From assembly GCA_949358305.1 (NCBI GenBank), contig OX442315.1:1116001-1180000 (forward strand): 64,000 nucleotides of DNA. Reading direction: 5' to 3'. A model generated the notes under the pieces. That model was given only the letters and a program-made list of their open reading frames with translations. It ran no database searches and was not told where the DNA came from. A program made the position numbers and the translations under genes. Below are positions 20,812 through 31,128 of the stretch, piece by piece; position 1 is the first letter of the stretch, and each line of letters opens with the position of its first letter. This DNA comes from Strigamia acuminata. Lineage: Eukaryota > Arthropoda > Chilopoda > Geophilomorpha > Linotaeniidae.

Positions 20812-23800
20812 AATGGCCACAAAGACGAAATAACAAGAAGAAAAGAAGAAAGAGAAAATTAGAAATTATCGAGTTACACGCTATGGATGAACTTTTGCAG
20901 ATTCCAGTAGTATTAAATGGTATGGAAATTACTGGTGTCTTGGATTCTGGAGGTTTTCGTAATATCATCAGTGAAGATTTGGTGAGAACTCTGCAGCTCA
21001 AATATCAACCCTGCCCAGGTGTTCGATTGAGAGTTGTGGATGGCTCATTGATAATCCCAGAAGGAAAAACCAGGATTACCATTGAAGTTGGACAACAACA
21101 ACACACCATCGACGTATTGATCGTTAATGGATTTGGACGCCATTTACTGCTGGGAGATAATTTCTTAAGATCTGCAAAGTGTAAACTCGACTATGACCAA
21201 CAGAAGATCTTTGTAGGCCCAAAAGATGAACAACAAGAAGTTTTCCCAATGTCAAAAAACCATACTGATGTAAATTACATAGCCCGAGTTTTAAAACCAA
21301 TAACAATTCCAGCATTACATGAATGTGTAGTTCCAATTAAAATTGCAAAGAAAGTAGATGATGAACTTTTTATAGAACCACTCAGTGGAGTAATTGACCG
21401 TTTTGGAGTAATTTGTTGCAAGACATTGACTAAATTCAGAAAAGGTGAAGGAGTTCTGCGAATTGCAAATCCAACTAAAAAGACAATCTATTTAGGAAAA
21501 AACTCAGCAATTGCAAAGGCCTTTTATGTAATTGAGTCTGGCGTGCTTGATGAAAACAGAGTTAATCAATTTGACTTTAGCACAGCCATGGCGAATGACA
21601 ACATGACGCCATCACAACAAGGGCTAATGTTGCAGTTGCTGGAGAAAAATTCAGATAGATTTGCGAAGACTGACAATGATTTAGGCAGAGCTCATACGAT
21701 TAGGCATCGAATTGATACGGGAGATTCTCCTCCAATCCATTTACAACCTTATAGACGATCAATTAAGGAAAAAGAAATTGAGGATGCTGAAACAAAGAAA
21801 TTACTTGAGCAAGGAGTAATTAGAGAATCCGAGAGCCCGTGGAGTGCACCAGTACTGCTCATCAAGAAAAGAGACGGCAAATGGAGATTTTGTGTTGATT
21901 GGAGACGGTTAAACGCGGTAACAAAGAAAATGGTTTATCCCTTACCACGTATTGATGACACCCTAGATCAATTAGCGGGTGCGAAGTATTTTTCAATGAT
22001 GGATCTCATCCAGGGATATCACCAAGTCGAAATAGACGAACAAGATCGTGAAAAGACAGCGTTTACCACGTCTAGCGGACATTATGAGTTTAATGTCCTT
22101 GGAATGGGATTATGTAACAGCCCGGCCGCCTTTCAAAAATTGATGAACAAAGTACTTGGTAACCTCCTGGGAAAAGTATGTATTGCATATCTTGACGATT
22201 TGATAGTGTTTTCAAAGACTTTCGACCAGCACCTCGTTGATTTGGAGGCAGTTTTCCAAAAGCTTAGAACAGCGAATCTCAAAGTTAAGCTGAGTAAATG
22301 TACGTTTGCGACACACACCATACGATATCTCGGACATGTGGTTGATGCTGAAGGTATTTCACCGGATCCCAGGAATTTGGATTCAGTCGCGAAGTTTCCG
22401 ATTCCTGTGAACGTTAAACAACTACGTGGTTTTCTTGGATTATGCTCGTATTACCGGAAATTTATTAAAGGTTTTGCGGACATTTCCAAACCTCTGGTGA
22501 ATTTAACCAAAAAGGATGAAAAGTTTGATTGGGGACCTCCCCATGAAAAAGCATTCCACACGCTTCGAACAGCATTAATAACAGTGCCGGTGTTAGCGCA
22601 TCCAGATTTTACTCAGCCCTTCATGATTTCATGCGATGCAAGTGCCTATGGATTAGGAGCTATTTTGAAGCAAAAAGTCAACAATCAAGAGCGTGTCATC
22701 GCTTATGCAAGTCGTATGATGAGCACAGCAGAAATGAATTACACTGCAACTGATAGGGAAATGTTAGCAATCATTTTTGCTATTGAAAAGTTTAGACCGT
22801 ACCTATATGGACAGAAATTCCAAATTATTACCGACCATTCTGCCCTCCAATGGCTGAAAGGAGTCCGAAATCCAAATGGACGTCTAGCCAGGTGGGCGCT
22901 GCAACTAGCTGAGTATGATTTTGAAATATTTCATAAAAGCGGCAAGAAACACACAGATGCCGATGCTTTAAGTAGGATCCAGGAAGAATTAAGTGAAGAA
23001 GAAATAGAAAAATTACCTTCGCTTTTCTTGGAAAACTTGGACCTCCCTGTTGAACAGAGGAAGGATCCCAAACTTCTGGACCTCATAACAGCGCTAGAAA
23101 ACCAAGAGCAACTTCCAAGAAGAAGAAGACGACCACTAAAGCAGTTCGTTCTTCAAAACAAAACGTTGTTCAGGAAGAAAAAACTTAACAGTTCCCTGAA
23201 CATGGAAGATTTACTACTAGTAGTTCCAAAACAACTTCAAAAAGATGTATTGCATGAAATGCACGATGGATTACTAGGAGCTCATTTGGGATTGGCAAAA
23301 ACGTGGAAACGGGTAAGAACACGATTCTTCTGGACAAGAATCTACAAAGATGTCAGAAATTACGTCTTGTCCTGCCAACATTGCGCAAAAGCAAAAACAA
23401 TGACAACGCCAGCTAAAGGATTAATGCAGCCATGGTCAACAGTCTCAAAACCCTTTGAGCGAATTGGAATAGACACACTTGGACCATTTCCATTGTCACG
23501 ACTTGGAAATAAACATGTTTTTGTTGTTACTGATTACCTTTCTAGAAGTGCAATAGCTAGACCAGCAGCAGCAGCTACAGCGTTAGAAGCAGCAAAAACA
23601 TTGCTTTATGAGGTTATTCTGAAAGAAGGCAGTCCAAGAGAAATCCTAAGCGACCGTGGAACCGAATACAGGAATAAAATGGTTGAAGAAGTCTCAAATA
23701 TGTTTAAAAGTTTGCATAAAACTACGTCAGGATACCATCCAAGAACAAATGGATTAACTGAGAGATTTAATGCGACATTCGCAAAAATGTTGCAAAGTTA

Positions 23801-24608
23801 TGTTAATGAAGAACACACTGATTGGGACGAATTTCTTCCATTTCTCCTGTTTTCATATAACACGGCCGTTCATGAAACAACAGGATATACACCACACTAT
23901 TTACTTCGTGGATATGATGTGGATTTGACAGTAGATGTTAATTTGGACCTGCCACAGAAAGAATTTACTTTAAGGACAGCGAAATTCATTCGAGCAGCTA
24001 GGAAAATTGCAAATGAGAGGCTTGAAAAACAATCTGTAAAAAGTAAGAAAAGATTTGATGAGGATAGAGTCAACAAAGAGTTTGAACCAGGTGAATTGGT
24101 TTATCTGAAAACCATCAACAGAAAAGTTGGCTTATCAGAGAAGCTTTTACCGCAATTTTCCGGCCCGTATGAAATTGTGCGAAGAACAGCACCAAATGAC
24201 TATGAAATAATTAATTCTACAAGAAAGAAAAGTGACATAGTGAATGTAGAAAGGTTAAAACCATATAAGGAGCGAATTGAAGAAGAAATAGATGAAGTTC
24301 TGAAGGATATGCCAGAAAAGAAAGTGAAATTTGCTGAAAAAGTGAAAAAAATCAGTAAAAATGGTGAAATTGTGGTTGAAAACACAGAAAAACCAGTGAA
24401 AACAACAAGAATCAAGCCAAAGGAGCGTTATATAGATGATACGGAACAAATTTCATTGAAATCGCTATTTGAATCACAGCCCACGAACGAAAATGATAAA
24501 AACCAACTTAAAAATCCGCCACCAGATGGCGCAAACACAAAAAACGATGATTTCCGGTCGCGCAGACTCAGACCGTTGAAACGAAAAGATTATCGTCATT
24601 GCTACTAA
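20809..24608 (+). CDS. Gyp-M Pol (protease, RT, RNase H, integrase)
   Basis: The frame is open from the slippery site; an ATG at 20883 also exists. Counting from 20883, the protease has VLDSGG (about 20). The reverse transcriptase spans about 300-480 and has catalytic YLDD at about 436. RNase H follows (SCDASAYGLG at about 584, ATDREML, TDHSAL). The integrase has an HHCC zinc domain (GAHLG...CQHC, about 798-835) and a D,D,E core (GIDTLGPF about 863, SDRGTEY about 922, TERFNA about 959). A GPY-type segment (QFSGPYEIV, about 1090) is followed by a basic C-terminal tail. All catalytic residues are present. Length (1241 aa from the ATG) is usual for gypsy Pol. It is most likely made as a Gag-Pol fusion by -1 frameshifting. 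Confidence 0.94.
24519..24532 (+). promoter_or_regulatory. CTCF-like motif inside Gyp-M pol 3' end
   Basis: CCACCAGATGGCGC agrees closely with the known animal CTCF core (CCASYAGRKGGCRS). It overlaps coding sequence for the Pol tail. Binding is an inference. Confidence 0.35.
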
Positions 24609-25769
24609 AGTTCTTTGCAACGGTGAACGCAGATAATAGCGTGACCCGAAACAAAGTCTTCTACGGATTATTTGTTGATAAATTGTGTTAAATTGTGTGT
24701 TAAAAGGTTTGTGTGCATGTTGTGAATGTTTTTAGGTGATTTTAGAAATGAAGTGTGATGTTTTTAACGTCCTTATGAACGAATTTCGTGAAATAAAATT
24801 CACCGCCATTTTCCTCACTTGTGTCGAATATTAATTAGGTGAAGACATTCTAGACTAAATTTTAAATAGTTGAAGATTAAATTTAATAAAATATTGTTGT
24901 GAAATAAAATTAAAATATGAAAGGAATTAAAATAAACAATGGTGCGAATGGCCGGGAACGTGAAAGGACCCATCGCAACCTTCGCCATCTGCACTGAATT
25001 TAATTAGGTTTATTAAATAAGATAAAAATTAGAAATAATCGAAAATTAATAGTAATGACACGAGTGTTCAAAAGATGCGATGAAAATAAATAATTGCGAA
25101 TTTTGTTGAAAATGAATAAATTTGAATTGATTTTGACAAACTGTAAATATTTTGTGATGAAATTTTTGGTAAATTTAATGTAAATATTTCACGGCATGAT
25201 TTTGATTGAATGTTAATAGGAATTAATTATTGTAAATAATTGAAATAAGTTGATGTTTTAACGGTATTGTTAATTTTAAAGAAAATTAGAGAAATTGGAA
25301 AAATATTTTTTGAATTTGTTTATTCCCACTTTGAAAATTGTTAAGAGTTGTAATTTATTATGAAAATGCTTGTTTGTAGTGTGAATGATTTTGAGTGTTG
25401 TGCAAAAATATGAATTTTGATTTTGATAATTTTAATTTTGACAAAATTTTTCTTTTGATTTATGTTTTTTTTTGTTAGACTTTTCAAATATGTAAAAATA
25501 AACAATAGAAAAGCAAGATTGTATTGGCGATATTAAGATAGTTAAGTTGAATTATTTTATGATTTAATTAGAATAGTAACATTGGAATAAAAGGGAGTGA
25601 AGTTAACTCCAGAATAATTTAAGTTTGTGTGATAATAATGAAACAACTGAGTGATAGCTTATGAAAGGTAGAAGTAGCCGAACATTCCTTAAGAATGTCC
25701 GATTTAAAAGACACCTGTCTGGTATCGAAATTTGTATTTTGGGGTCCAAAACACAGCAAAAAAGGGAGT
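24609..25769 (+). other. Gyp-M 3' untranslated region
   Basis: AT-rich and non-coding, with many TAAA/GAAATT words. It ends in the polypurine tract AAAAAAGGGAG just before the 3' LTR. There is no third ORF. Confidence 0.8.
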
Positions 25770-26289
25770 TGTCACGTGTACGAACCGTGCTAATTAATGC
25801 GCGATTCGTAACGCGTAATTCGAGTTATTATTGGTTAAAGTTGCTAAATTTCGGCCACAGATGGCGCTGACGGTTGGACTCCGTCATCGCCATGTGATGG
25901 ACCAGTCAATTCAATTATGGGGTTTATGGCAGATTTGCTATAAATAAGGAGCCCGCACTAAGACAGGTCTCTAATACCTTTTGCCTTTCAGAGACTAGAG
26001 AGTCCAATGTCGCCTCAATAAAGAGAGCGGCTGCCGACTATAAACAGCAACAATTAAAATACCATTTGGATTATCACACAGTTGTTTTATAGCCCAATTA
26101 ATAGAAGTTGTAAATTTAACAAATGTAAAAGTGACAATTGATCCAAATATCATTCTGACCTGTTTGAGAATAAAACTGAATTGAATTTAAAGCATAAACC
26201 AAATCTCATTCTTTCCTGTCACATTCACTAAAACCCCAAATAAAATAACGTTGCGTGGAAACCTGATCAGGCCCGGAAACCACGTAACA
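25770..26289 (+). repeat. Gyp-M 3' LTR (520 bp)
   Basis: An exact-looking copy of 18021-18540, offset by 7749 bp and followed by the GTCT target duplicate. Confidence 0.95.
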
Positions 26290-26798
26290 GTCTGCTTGAC
26301 CGGTTCGTATTGGGGTGGCAACAGGTCGAGGTATTGAAAGGCGTGAAACTCGTCCGTAATGTTTATCTTGACGTCGGCAAGTTGCACAACCTTTCGGTCA
26401 ACTCGTGCGGTGAAAACGAACATTTCTTCGTTTTCATGCAACCGCATGTCCAAAAATTCCCGGCGAAGACGGGCTTTACGTGCCCGTGTCGTGGGCTGGT
26501 AGGCAGCTTTCAGTGCCTCCCACACCTCCTTAGCAGTGGCTTGGGCGACAGCCACGACCTGTTGGGCCTCGCCGCAAGCCAAACAAATGGTGGAGCGAGC
26601 CCGTTCTTCGCCTTTCTCAAAGTCCCTTGTCTCTCGAAACGGTGATCCGGCCGGCGGCTCTTTGGTCTTGCCGGTTACGTGGCCCCAAACACCGTACGAT
26701 TGGAGGAGGAGCTGGACTTGTACGCTCCAAGTCGGGTAGTTGGTACCATCCAACTTTCTCACGTCCTTATAATCGTCGTGGCGCTCATATGACGCCAT
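26290..26798 (-). pseudogene. Cop-A2 gag N-terminus (UBN2-like)
   Basis: The ATG at 26798 starts MASYERHDDYKDVRKLDG, then NYPTWSVQVQLLLQSYGVW, a typical copia Gag/UBN2 opening. Helical capsid sequence follows (WEALKAAYQPTTRARKARLR, ITDEFHAFQYLDLLPPQYE). Gyp-M interrupts it after about 170 residues, and the rest resumes at 18020 in the same frame once one GTCT copy is removed. Cop-B1 has the equivalent region at the start of its polyprotein. The longer frame extending upstream of 26798 lies in the leader. Confidence 0.88.
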
Positions 26799-27918
26799 TT
26801 CGGGAAAATTTGCGACGAAATTCAGTGAAAAAGCGAAGCACAAATCACACAAATCACGTAAAAATTCGTCGCACGGATGCAGAATTCCCCCAAAAGTGAA
26901 GGCGAATTATGCAAAACTTCCCGGGGGTCAATCCTTTTAAGAAGGAGAAAATACTTCAACTGGGTACTCTACCAGCTTCCGATCGAGTCACCTAGTGCCC
27001 GCGGGACGACTGGCTTGCCACGAGACAGCCCCAGTTGAAAATGAGACCCTGCGTGCCCGAATGGACGAAGAGCAGGGAATATGCTATAGGCCCAATACAA
27101 AAACTTAAATCTAACAGAGTTTCACGACAAAATTTCAAAAAAAATACACTTTCTGCTGTGAAGCTGTCCAATTACGGGATCCTAGCGCCGTAATTGGTTC
27201 CCACGATGCGTAGAACGTCGGCTTGACGTTATCGGTGCACGGACATGGGCTGACGTGCTTCCACACGCACACTTCCGTGCTTATGTGGGAAAAAAACGAT
27301 TTAAATCGGCGGTGCGCACGTCGCGCCTTCGTGAAACAAACTCCGGGGTCCGAAACACGGTAATCAATGCCTGCACACACGCTTACCGTGTGCAGGACTT
27401 CTCGTTGGCTACAGACCTCTCTGTATGCTGTCAAAATCGTCGTTCGCGACGATAAATCCAAAAAGAAAATGGCCGCCGTCGCGAAAATCTTCCGTGATGG
27501 CGTCCAAACGTGCTTATTTCGCACAAAATCAACAAATAAAGTTCCTACCGTCGTTGGTATCCTTGTTGTGTGCTTATTTGTGCACACAACACTGATGAAA
27601 ATTCCCACGAAGCGATTCTCGTCGCACACACACGTAGAAATTCTCGAGACACAAATCTCGACCGTCGTTTATTTACACGACGTCGAGATGACGAAAAAAA
27701 CATTAATCCGCGACGAAATTGTCCGTAGATGTTCCGCCGATGCCAAGGAATCGTCCGCACACGTTGCCGCGACGATTCTGCGTTGAAATCCGCACCAAAC
27801 ACTCGCTTTTACGACGAGCTGGGCGGGCGCACACTCGGCGACTTTTCGTAGTCGCAAAATGGCCGTTTCTTCTCCAAAAACGTCGTTGCCAGATCGTTTT
27901 TACCCTCTGCTACCACTT
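26799..27918 (-). other. Cop-A2 leader with primer binding site
   Basis: About 1.1 kb between the 5' LTR and gag. The primer site TGGTAGCAGAGGG (minus strand, 27903-27915) starts three bases after the LTR. It matches the 3' end of initiator tRNA-Met (CTCTGCTACCA). ORFs in this stretch on either strand have no domains and are not annotated. Confidence 0.8.
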
Positions 27919-28382
27919 TGAAGAGTTGTGATGGCCTGTGCGCAGTCTAAATAACTCGAAACATCGTTTTCTGCTTGGCGGATAAATCGGACACGCGTCC
28001 GCCATGTTTTATTACAAAAGTAAGTGTGAAATAAAAACCCGGTTCGAGGCTAATTGCCCTCGGTTTCAAACACAATGAAATGATAGAACAAATCAGTGCA
28101 TTGACGCACTGATTCATTCTTTACAGAATGACAGAAGTAACTAATAGATCAAACAGAACAGAATAAACAATAACTGCTCTTTTGAGCAGGCGACTAAGGG
28201 AGAAGTGCCATTGGAGATAAATGATCGGTCGCAGCAATATAACACGCATTATATAAAAACAAGATTGACCGATCTCATGCACGGGTCAATAAACAATGGC
28301 ACATCAAATGCACTAAATCAGAAAGGTGCATTTAACAACACACGCGCGTGAAGGGGACAAACAGCAAAACACTAACCCAACA
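27919..28382 (-). repeat. Cop-A2 5' LTR (464 bp)
   Basis: Same ends as the copy at 12743-13206, and flanked at 28383 by the GTTAC target duplicate. Confidence 0.92.
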
Positions 28383-28409
28383 GTTACGAGTTCGTATTTT
28401 GATCGTATT

Positions 28410-28600
28410 CGTATTCGAATCGAATTCGAATCGTATTCGAATCGAATTCGAATCGTATTCGAATCGAATTCGAATCGTATTCGAATCGAATTCGAATCGT
28501 ATTCGAATCGAATTCGAATCGTATTCGAATCGAATTCGAATCGTATTCGAATCGAATTCGAATCGTATTCGAATCGAATACGAATCGAATTCGAGTCGTA
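28410..28600. repeat. 22-bp satellite in FB-A left arm
   Basis: The unit TCGAATCGAATTCGAATCGT plus AT is repeated about seven to eight times. The right arm (about 28970-29045) and FB-B hold only one to three copies. The arm-length difference in FB-A (about 110 bp) equals five units. Confidence 0.9.
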
Positions 28601-28742
28601 TTCGAGATGGTCGATGATTTCCACTCGCTCGTATACGCGTTGTATACGAGCTCGTATTTTGATCGTAATCGTAAACGAATCGTTTACAAGTCGTATACAA
28701 GTTGTATACGACGTGTATACACCTCGTATACGAACGAAGTTT

Positions 28743-28821
28743 GGAAAATCCACCGGATACTTACTACGACATGAAAACACATAGTAGTCACATACGTCTT
28801 ATTTGGAAATTGTGTTTTCAC
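28743..28821. other. FB-A central spacer
   Basis: About 79 bp of non-repetitive sequence between the arms (CCACCGGATACTTACTACGA and onward). The same spacer is present in FB-B at about 59922-60000 in the opposite orientation. Confidence 0.8.
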
Positions 28822-29532
28822 AAACTTCGTTCGTATACGAGGTGTATACACGTCGTATACAACTTGTATACGACTTGTAAACGATTCGTTTACGATTACG
28901 ATCAAAATACGAGCTCGTATACAACGCGTATACGAGCGAGTGGAAATCATCGACCATCTCGAATACGACTCGAATTCGATTCGTATTCGATTCGAATACG
29001 TTTCGAATTCGATTCGAATACGTTTCGAATTCGATTCGAATACGAATACGATCAAAATACGAACTCGTAACAACTCGAATACGAATCAAAGTCCGGGAAA
29101 CAAAAATCGACCATCTCGTATACGATTCGAAAGCGAATCGAATACGATTTTGCGTTGAGAAAGGGCAAAACTCGTATTCGATTCGGATGCGAATCGAATA
29201 CGATTTCGCGTTGAAAAAAGGCAAAACTCGTATTCGATTCGGATGCGAATCGAATACGATTTCGCGTTGAAAAAAGGCAAGACTCGTATTCGATTCGAAA
29301 GCGAATCGAATACGATTTCGCGTTGAAAAAGGACAAAACTCGTATTCGATTCGAAAGCGAATCGAATACGATTTCGCGTTGAAAAAGGACAAAACTCGTA
29401 TTCGATTCGAAAGCGAATCGAATGCGATTTCGCGTTGAAAAAGGACAAAACTCGTATTCGATTCGAAAGCGAATCGAATACGATTTCGCGTTGAAAAAGG
29501 AGAAAACTCGTATTCGATTCGAAAGCGAATCG
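28822..29532. repeat. FB-A right arm
   Basis: The reverse complement of the left arm: GTATAC-rich inner segment, short 22-bp tract, the GTAAC insertion-site word at 29067-29071 without insertion, then about seven 56-bp satellite units. It ends inside a satellite palindrome where Cop-B1 inserted. Confidence 0.85.
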
Positions 29533-30069
29533 TGTTGGTCTAAAGTAGTCCAAATGTGTGTCGATGTGATATAGGATCACATTTGATCGCTTATTTATTT
29601 CTATTTCGATGTATTTATCATTTATTGTCTTATTTGGCATTATTCTATGTTCATACTCATTTTATGTGCTTATGCATGAGGTATCATGCATTTTCTAACC
29701 CAATCTTATGTTTTCTCGAATTTTTACTTTGTGTAACTCCTTTTTCCGACACAAGGTGTCGTACCTGTATGCTTTTCACCATCCAAGATGGCCGCACACA
29801 CGTCTGTGTGCTTTCTCATATTTTTCACCTTTCAAATGGACACAATATGTAAGATTATACTTTGTTTTATTAAACATTTATATTTTTAAGTCGTTTCACT
29901 TAAGTTTATAGCACATTCAGTGCTTTTGAGCGCAGATAAGCGGCATTAGGCCGCGCGCATTGTCTCGGCAACTAATACGTCGCCATTACGTCCGTGTCGG
30001 AGACACGGCGCCCGATTCACGCTTCCACGTTCGGTTCATACCGAAATTGTGCCGCTCTCCTCTGCTACA
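29533..30069 (+). repeat. Cop-B1 5' LTR (537 bp)
   Basis: It starts TGTTGGTCTAAAG and ends CCTCTGCTACA. It includes CCAAGATGGCCG followed by the hairpin-forming CACACACGTCTGTGTG. The last ten bases before the terminal A are complementary to the primer binding site just downstream. Confidence 0.88.
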
Positions 30070-30071
30070 GT

Positions 30072-30084
30072 TGGTAGCAGAGGG
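30072..30084 (+). promoter_or_regulatory. Cop-B1 primer binding site (initiator tRNA-Met)
   Basis: TGGTAGCAGAGGG starts two bases after the LTR and matches the 3' end of initiator tRNA-Met. It also pairs with the end of the LTR itself: CCTCTGCTAC and GTAGCAGAGG make a 10-bp stem with a 5-nt loop. Confidence 0.8.
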
Positions 30085-31128
30085 TGGTTGGCTACTGTGC
30101 ATAACATTTTTCTTATTATCGCCGAAAATTTTCGCGAATTTCGCGAATTTTCGCGGCGATTGGTGTTTTTTCAGTTTACGACGATCTCCGGGCCTATTTT
30201 CGTTTCGACGACGTATCACTGACGTCCAGACACGCCGAGTATCGTTCACCACACGATTCTACGTTAATTTCGTCAAGAATTGCGCGGTCTCGCGAATTCT
30301 TAGGCGAATTTCGTTTATTTGCAGTTTTCTCGTCGATTTTAAATCGACGACGTATCCACGACGTTCGCAGGCAACCAGGGTTGCCCACCACACGTTTCCA
30401 TCGCTAATTTCGTCCAAAATCTCGCGGTCTCGCGGTTTTTGCGACGAATTTTTGTTTAATTTCAGTTTCCAACGGATTTTCGTTTCGACAACGTCGGAAC
30501 GACGTTTTCTTCGCAGAAACGAGACGATTCTCGCTGTGTTTCACCCCGGCGTGTTCACAGTACCGACGATCTGTTTATTTTCGACGATTTTCACGACGCT
30601 TTTGAGTGAAGAGCCTCATTTTTATGAGAAGAAATTGGATTTTCGAATCCAATTTGCGCTTTTCACGGGTTTTTCGAGAAAACCCGCTCGTGCCTTTATC
30701 ACGAGCTCGCGTGACGTTACGCGAGAGATTCATCACATTTTCGCCTTCCCTGTCGTGAAACTTTGTTATTATAAGATAGATATTAAGATTTTTGGTTGGG
30801 TCATTATTAGAATCGCAATAGCCCTTCGGACAAGTCTGTCCACCGCTATTGTTGTATTCTAGAGTGAGGCTGAGCCCTGCGCCACCTAGTATTCCCGCGA
30901 TCCCAGGTGATCTCAAAGGACACTAGGGGGACACTCACTCTAGGTTATCAGCTGATTGTAGCATCGGCTCCCAATTTGTGGTTTTCCGCCTCGAAAGTGC
31001 TTCGATTTGTGATCGTGATTGTGCCATTGGATCGTGCAGTGCTACGAGTGTCTTCTACTACGCCCGTACCACTCTCTACGCCTTTGTGTTTTCGCGGTGT
31101 GCGAAGTCTACGGATTTTTCACGTTAGG
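30085..31128 (+). other. Cop-B1 leader with degenerate internal repeats
   Basis: About 1 kb without a supported gene. The segments at about 30140-30250, 30290-30390 and 30430-30510 resemble one another (TTTCGACGACGT, CACCACACGTTT/CGATT, GCGGTCTCGCG), a loose tandem arrangement. The 300-residue frame at 29960-30862 straddles the LTR end and this leader and is rejected as a protein. Confidence 0.6.

Larger units (their letters stand above)
18021..26289 (+). mobile_element. Gyp-M, complete Ty3/gypsy retrotransposon (8.27 kb)
   Basis: It has 520-bp LTRs, a primer binding site, an 0.9-1.2 kb AT-rich leader, gag, pol in the -1 frame and a 1.16-kb AT-rich 3' region ending in a polypurine tract (AAAAAAGGGAG). 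The 4-bp target duplication GTCT lies at 18017-18020 and 26290-26293. Domain order is protease, RT, RNase H, integrase. I see no difference between the two LTRs by eye and no lesion in gag or pol. It is the youngest-looking element here and is inserted antisense into the gag of Cop-A2. No env-like ORF is present. Confidence 0.95.
12743..28382 (-). mobile_element. Cop-A2, Ty1/copia retrotransposon, split by Gyp-M
   Basis: Two 464-bp LTRs (12743-13206 and 27919-28382) flank an internal region. The 5-bp direct repeat GTTAC lies outside at 12738-12742 and 28383-28387. The same target without insertion exists in FB-B at 59728-59732, which confirms the boundaries. Without Gyp-M the element is about 7.4 kb. 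The LTRs differ at only a few visible sites. Coding is broken by a premature stop in the gag zinc knuckle, a 436-bp insertion in pol and Gyp-M in gag, so the copy is inactive. Confidence 0.93.
12178..29532. mobile_element. FB-A, foldback (long inverted-repeat) element, interrupted
   Basis: The left arm is 12178-12742 plus 28383-28742; the two parts are joined once Cop-A2 is removed. The spacer is 28743-28821 and the right arm 28822-29532. The arms are inverted copies: AAACTTCGTTCGTATACGAG at 28822 is the complement of the sequence ending at 28742, and the order of inner segment, 22-bp repeat, GAGTTCGTATTTTGATCG, and 56-bp satellite is mirrored. The right arm is cut at 29533 by Cop-B1. The element encodes nothing plausible; reading frames across it are repeat artefacts. 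Satellite arms around a short unique spacer are typical of foldback transposons. Confidence 0.8.

Noticed and set aside
26310-27931. ORFs on both strands in the Cop-A2 leader
   Set aside because: They are non-homologous to anything else here and lie in the leader or opposite gag.
29960-30862. 300-residue ORF
   Set aside because: It spans the 5' LTR end, primer site and leader of Cop-B1, is rich in Arg/Phe from TTTCG repeats and has no domain.
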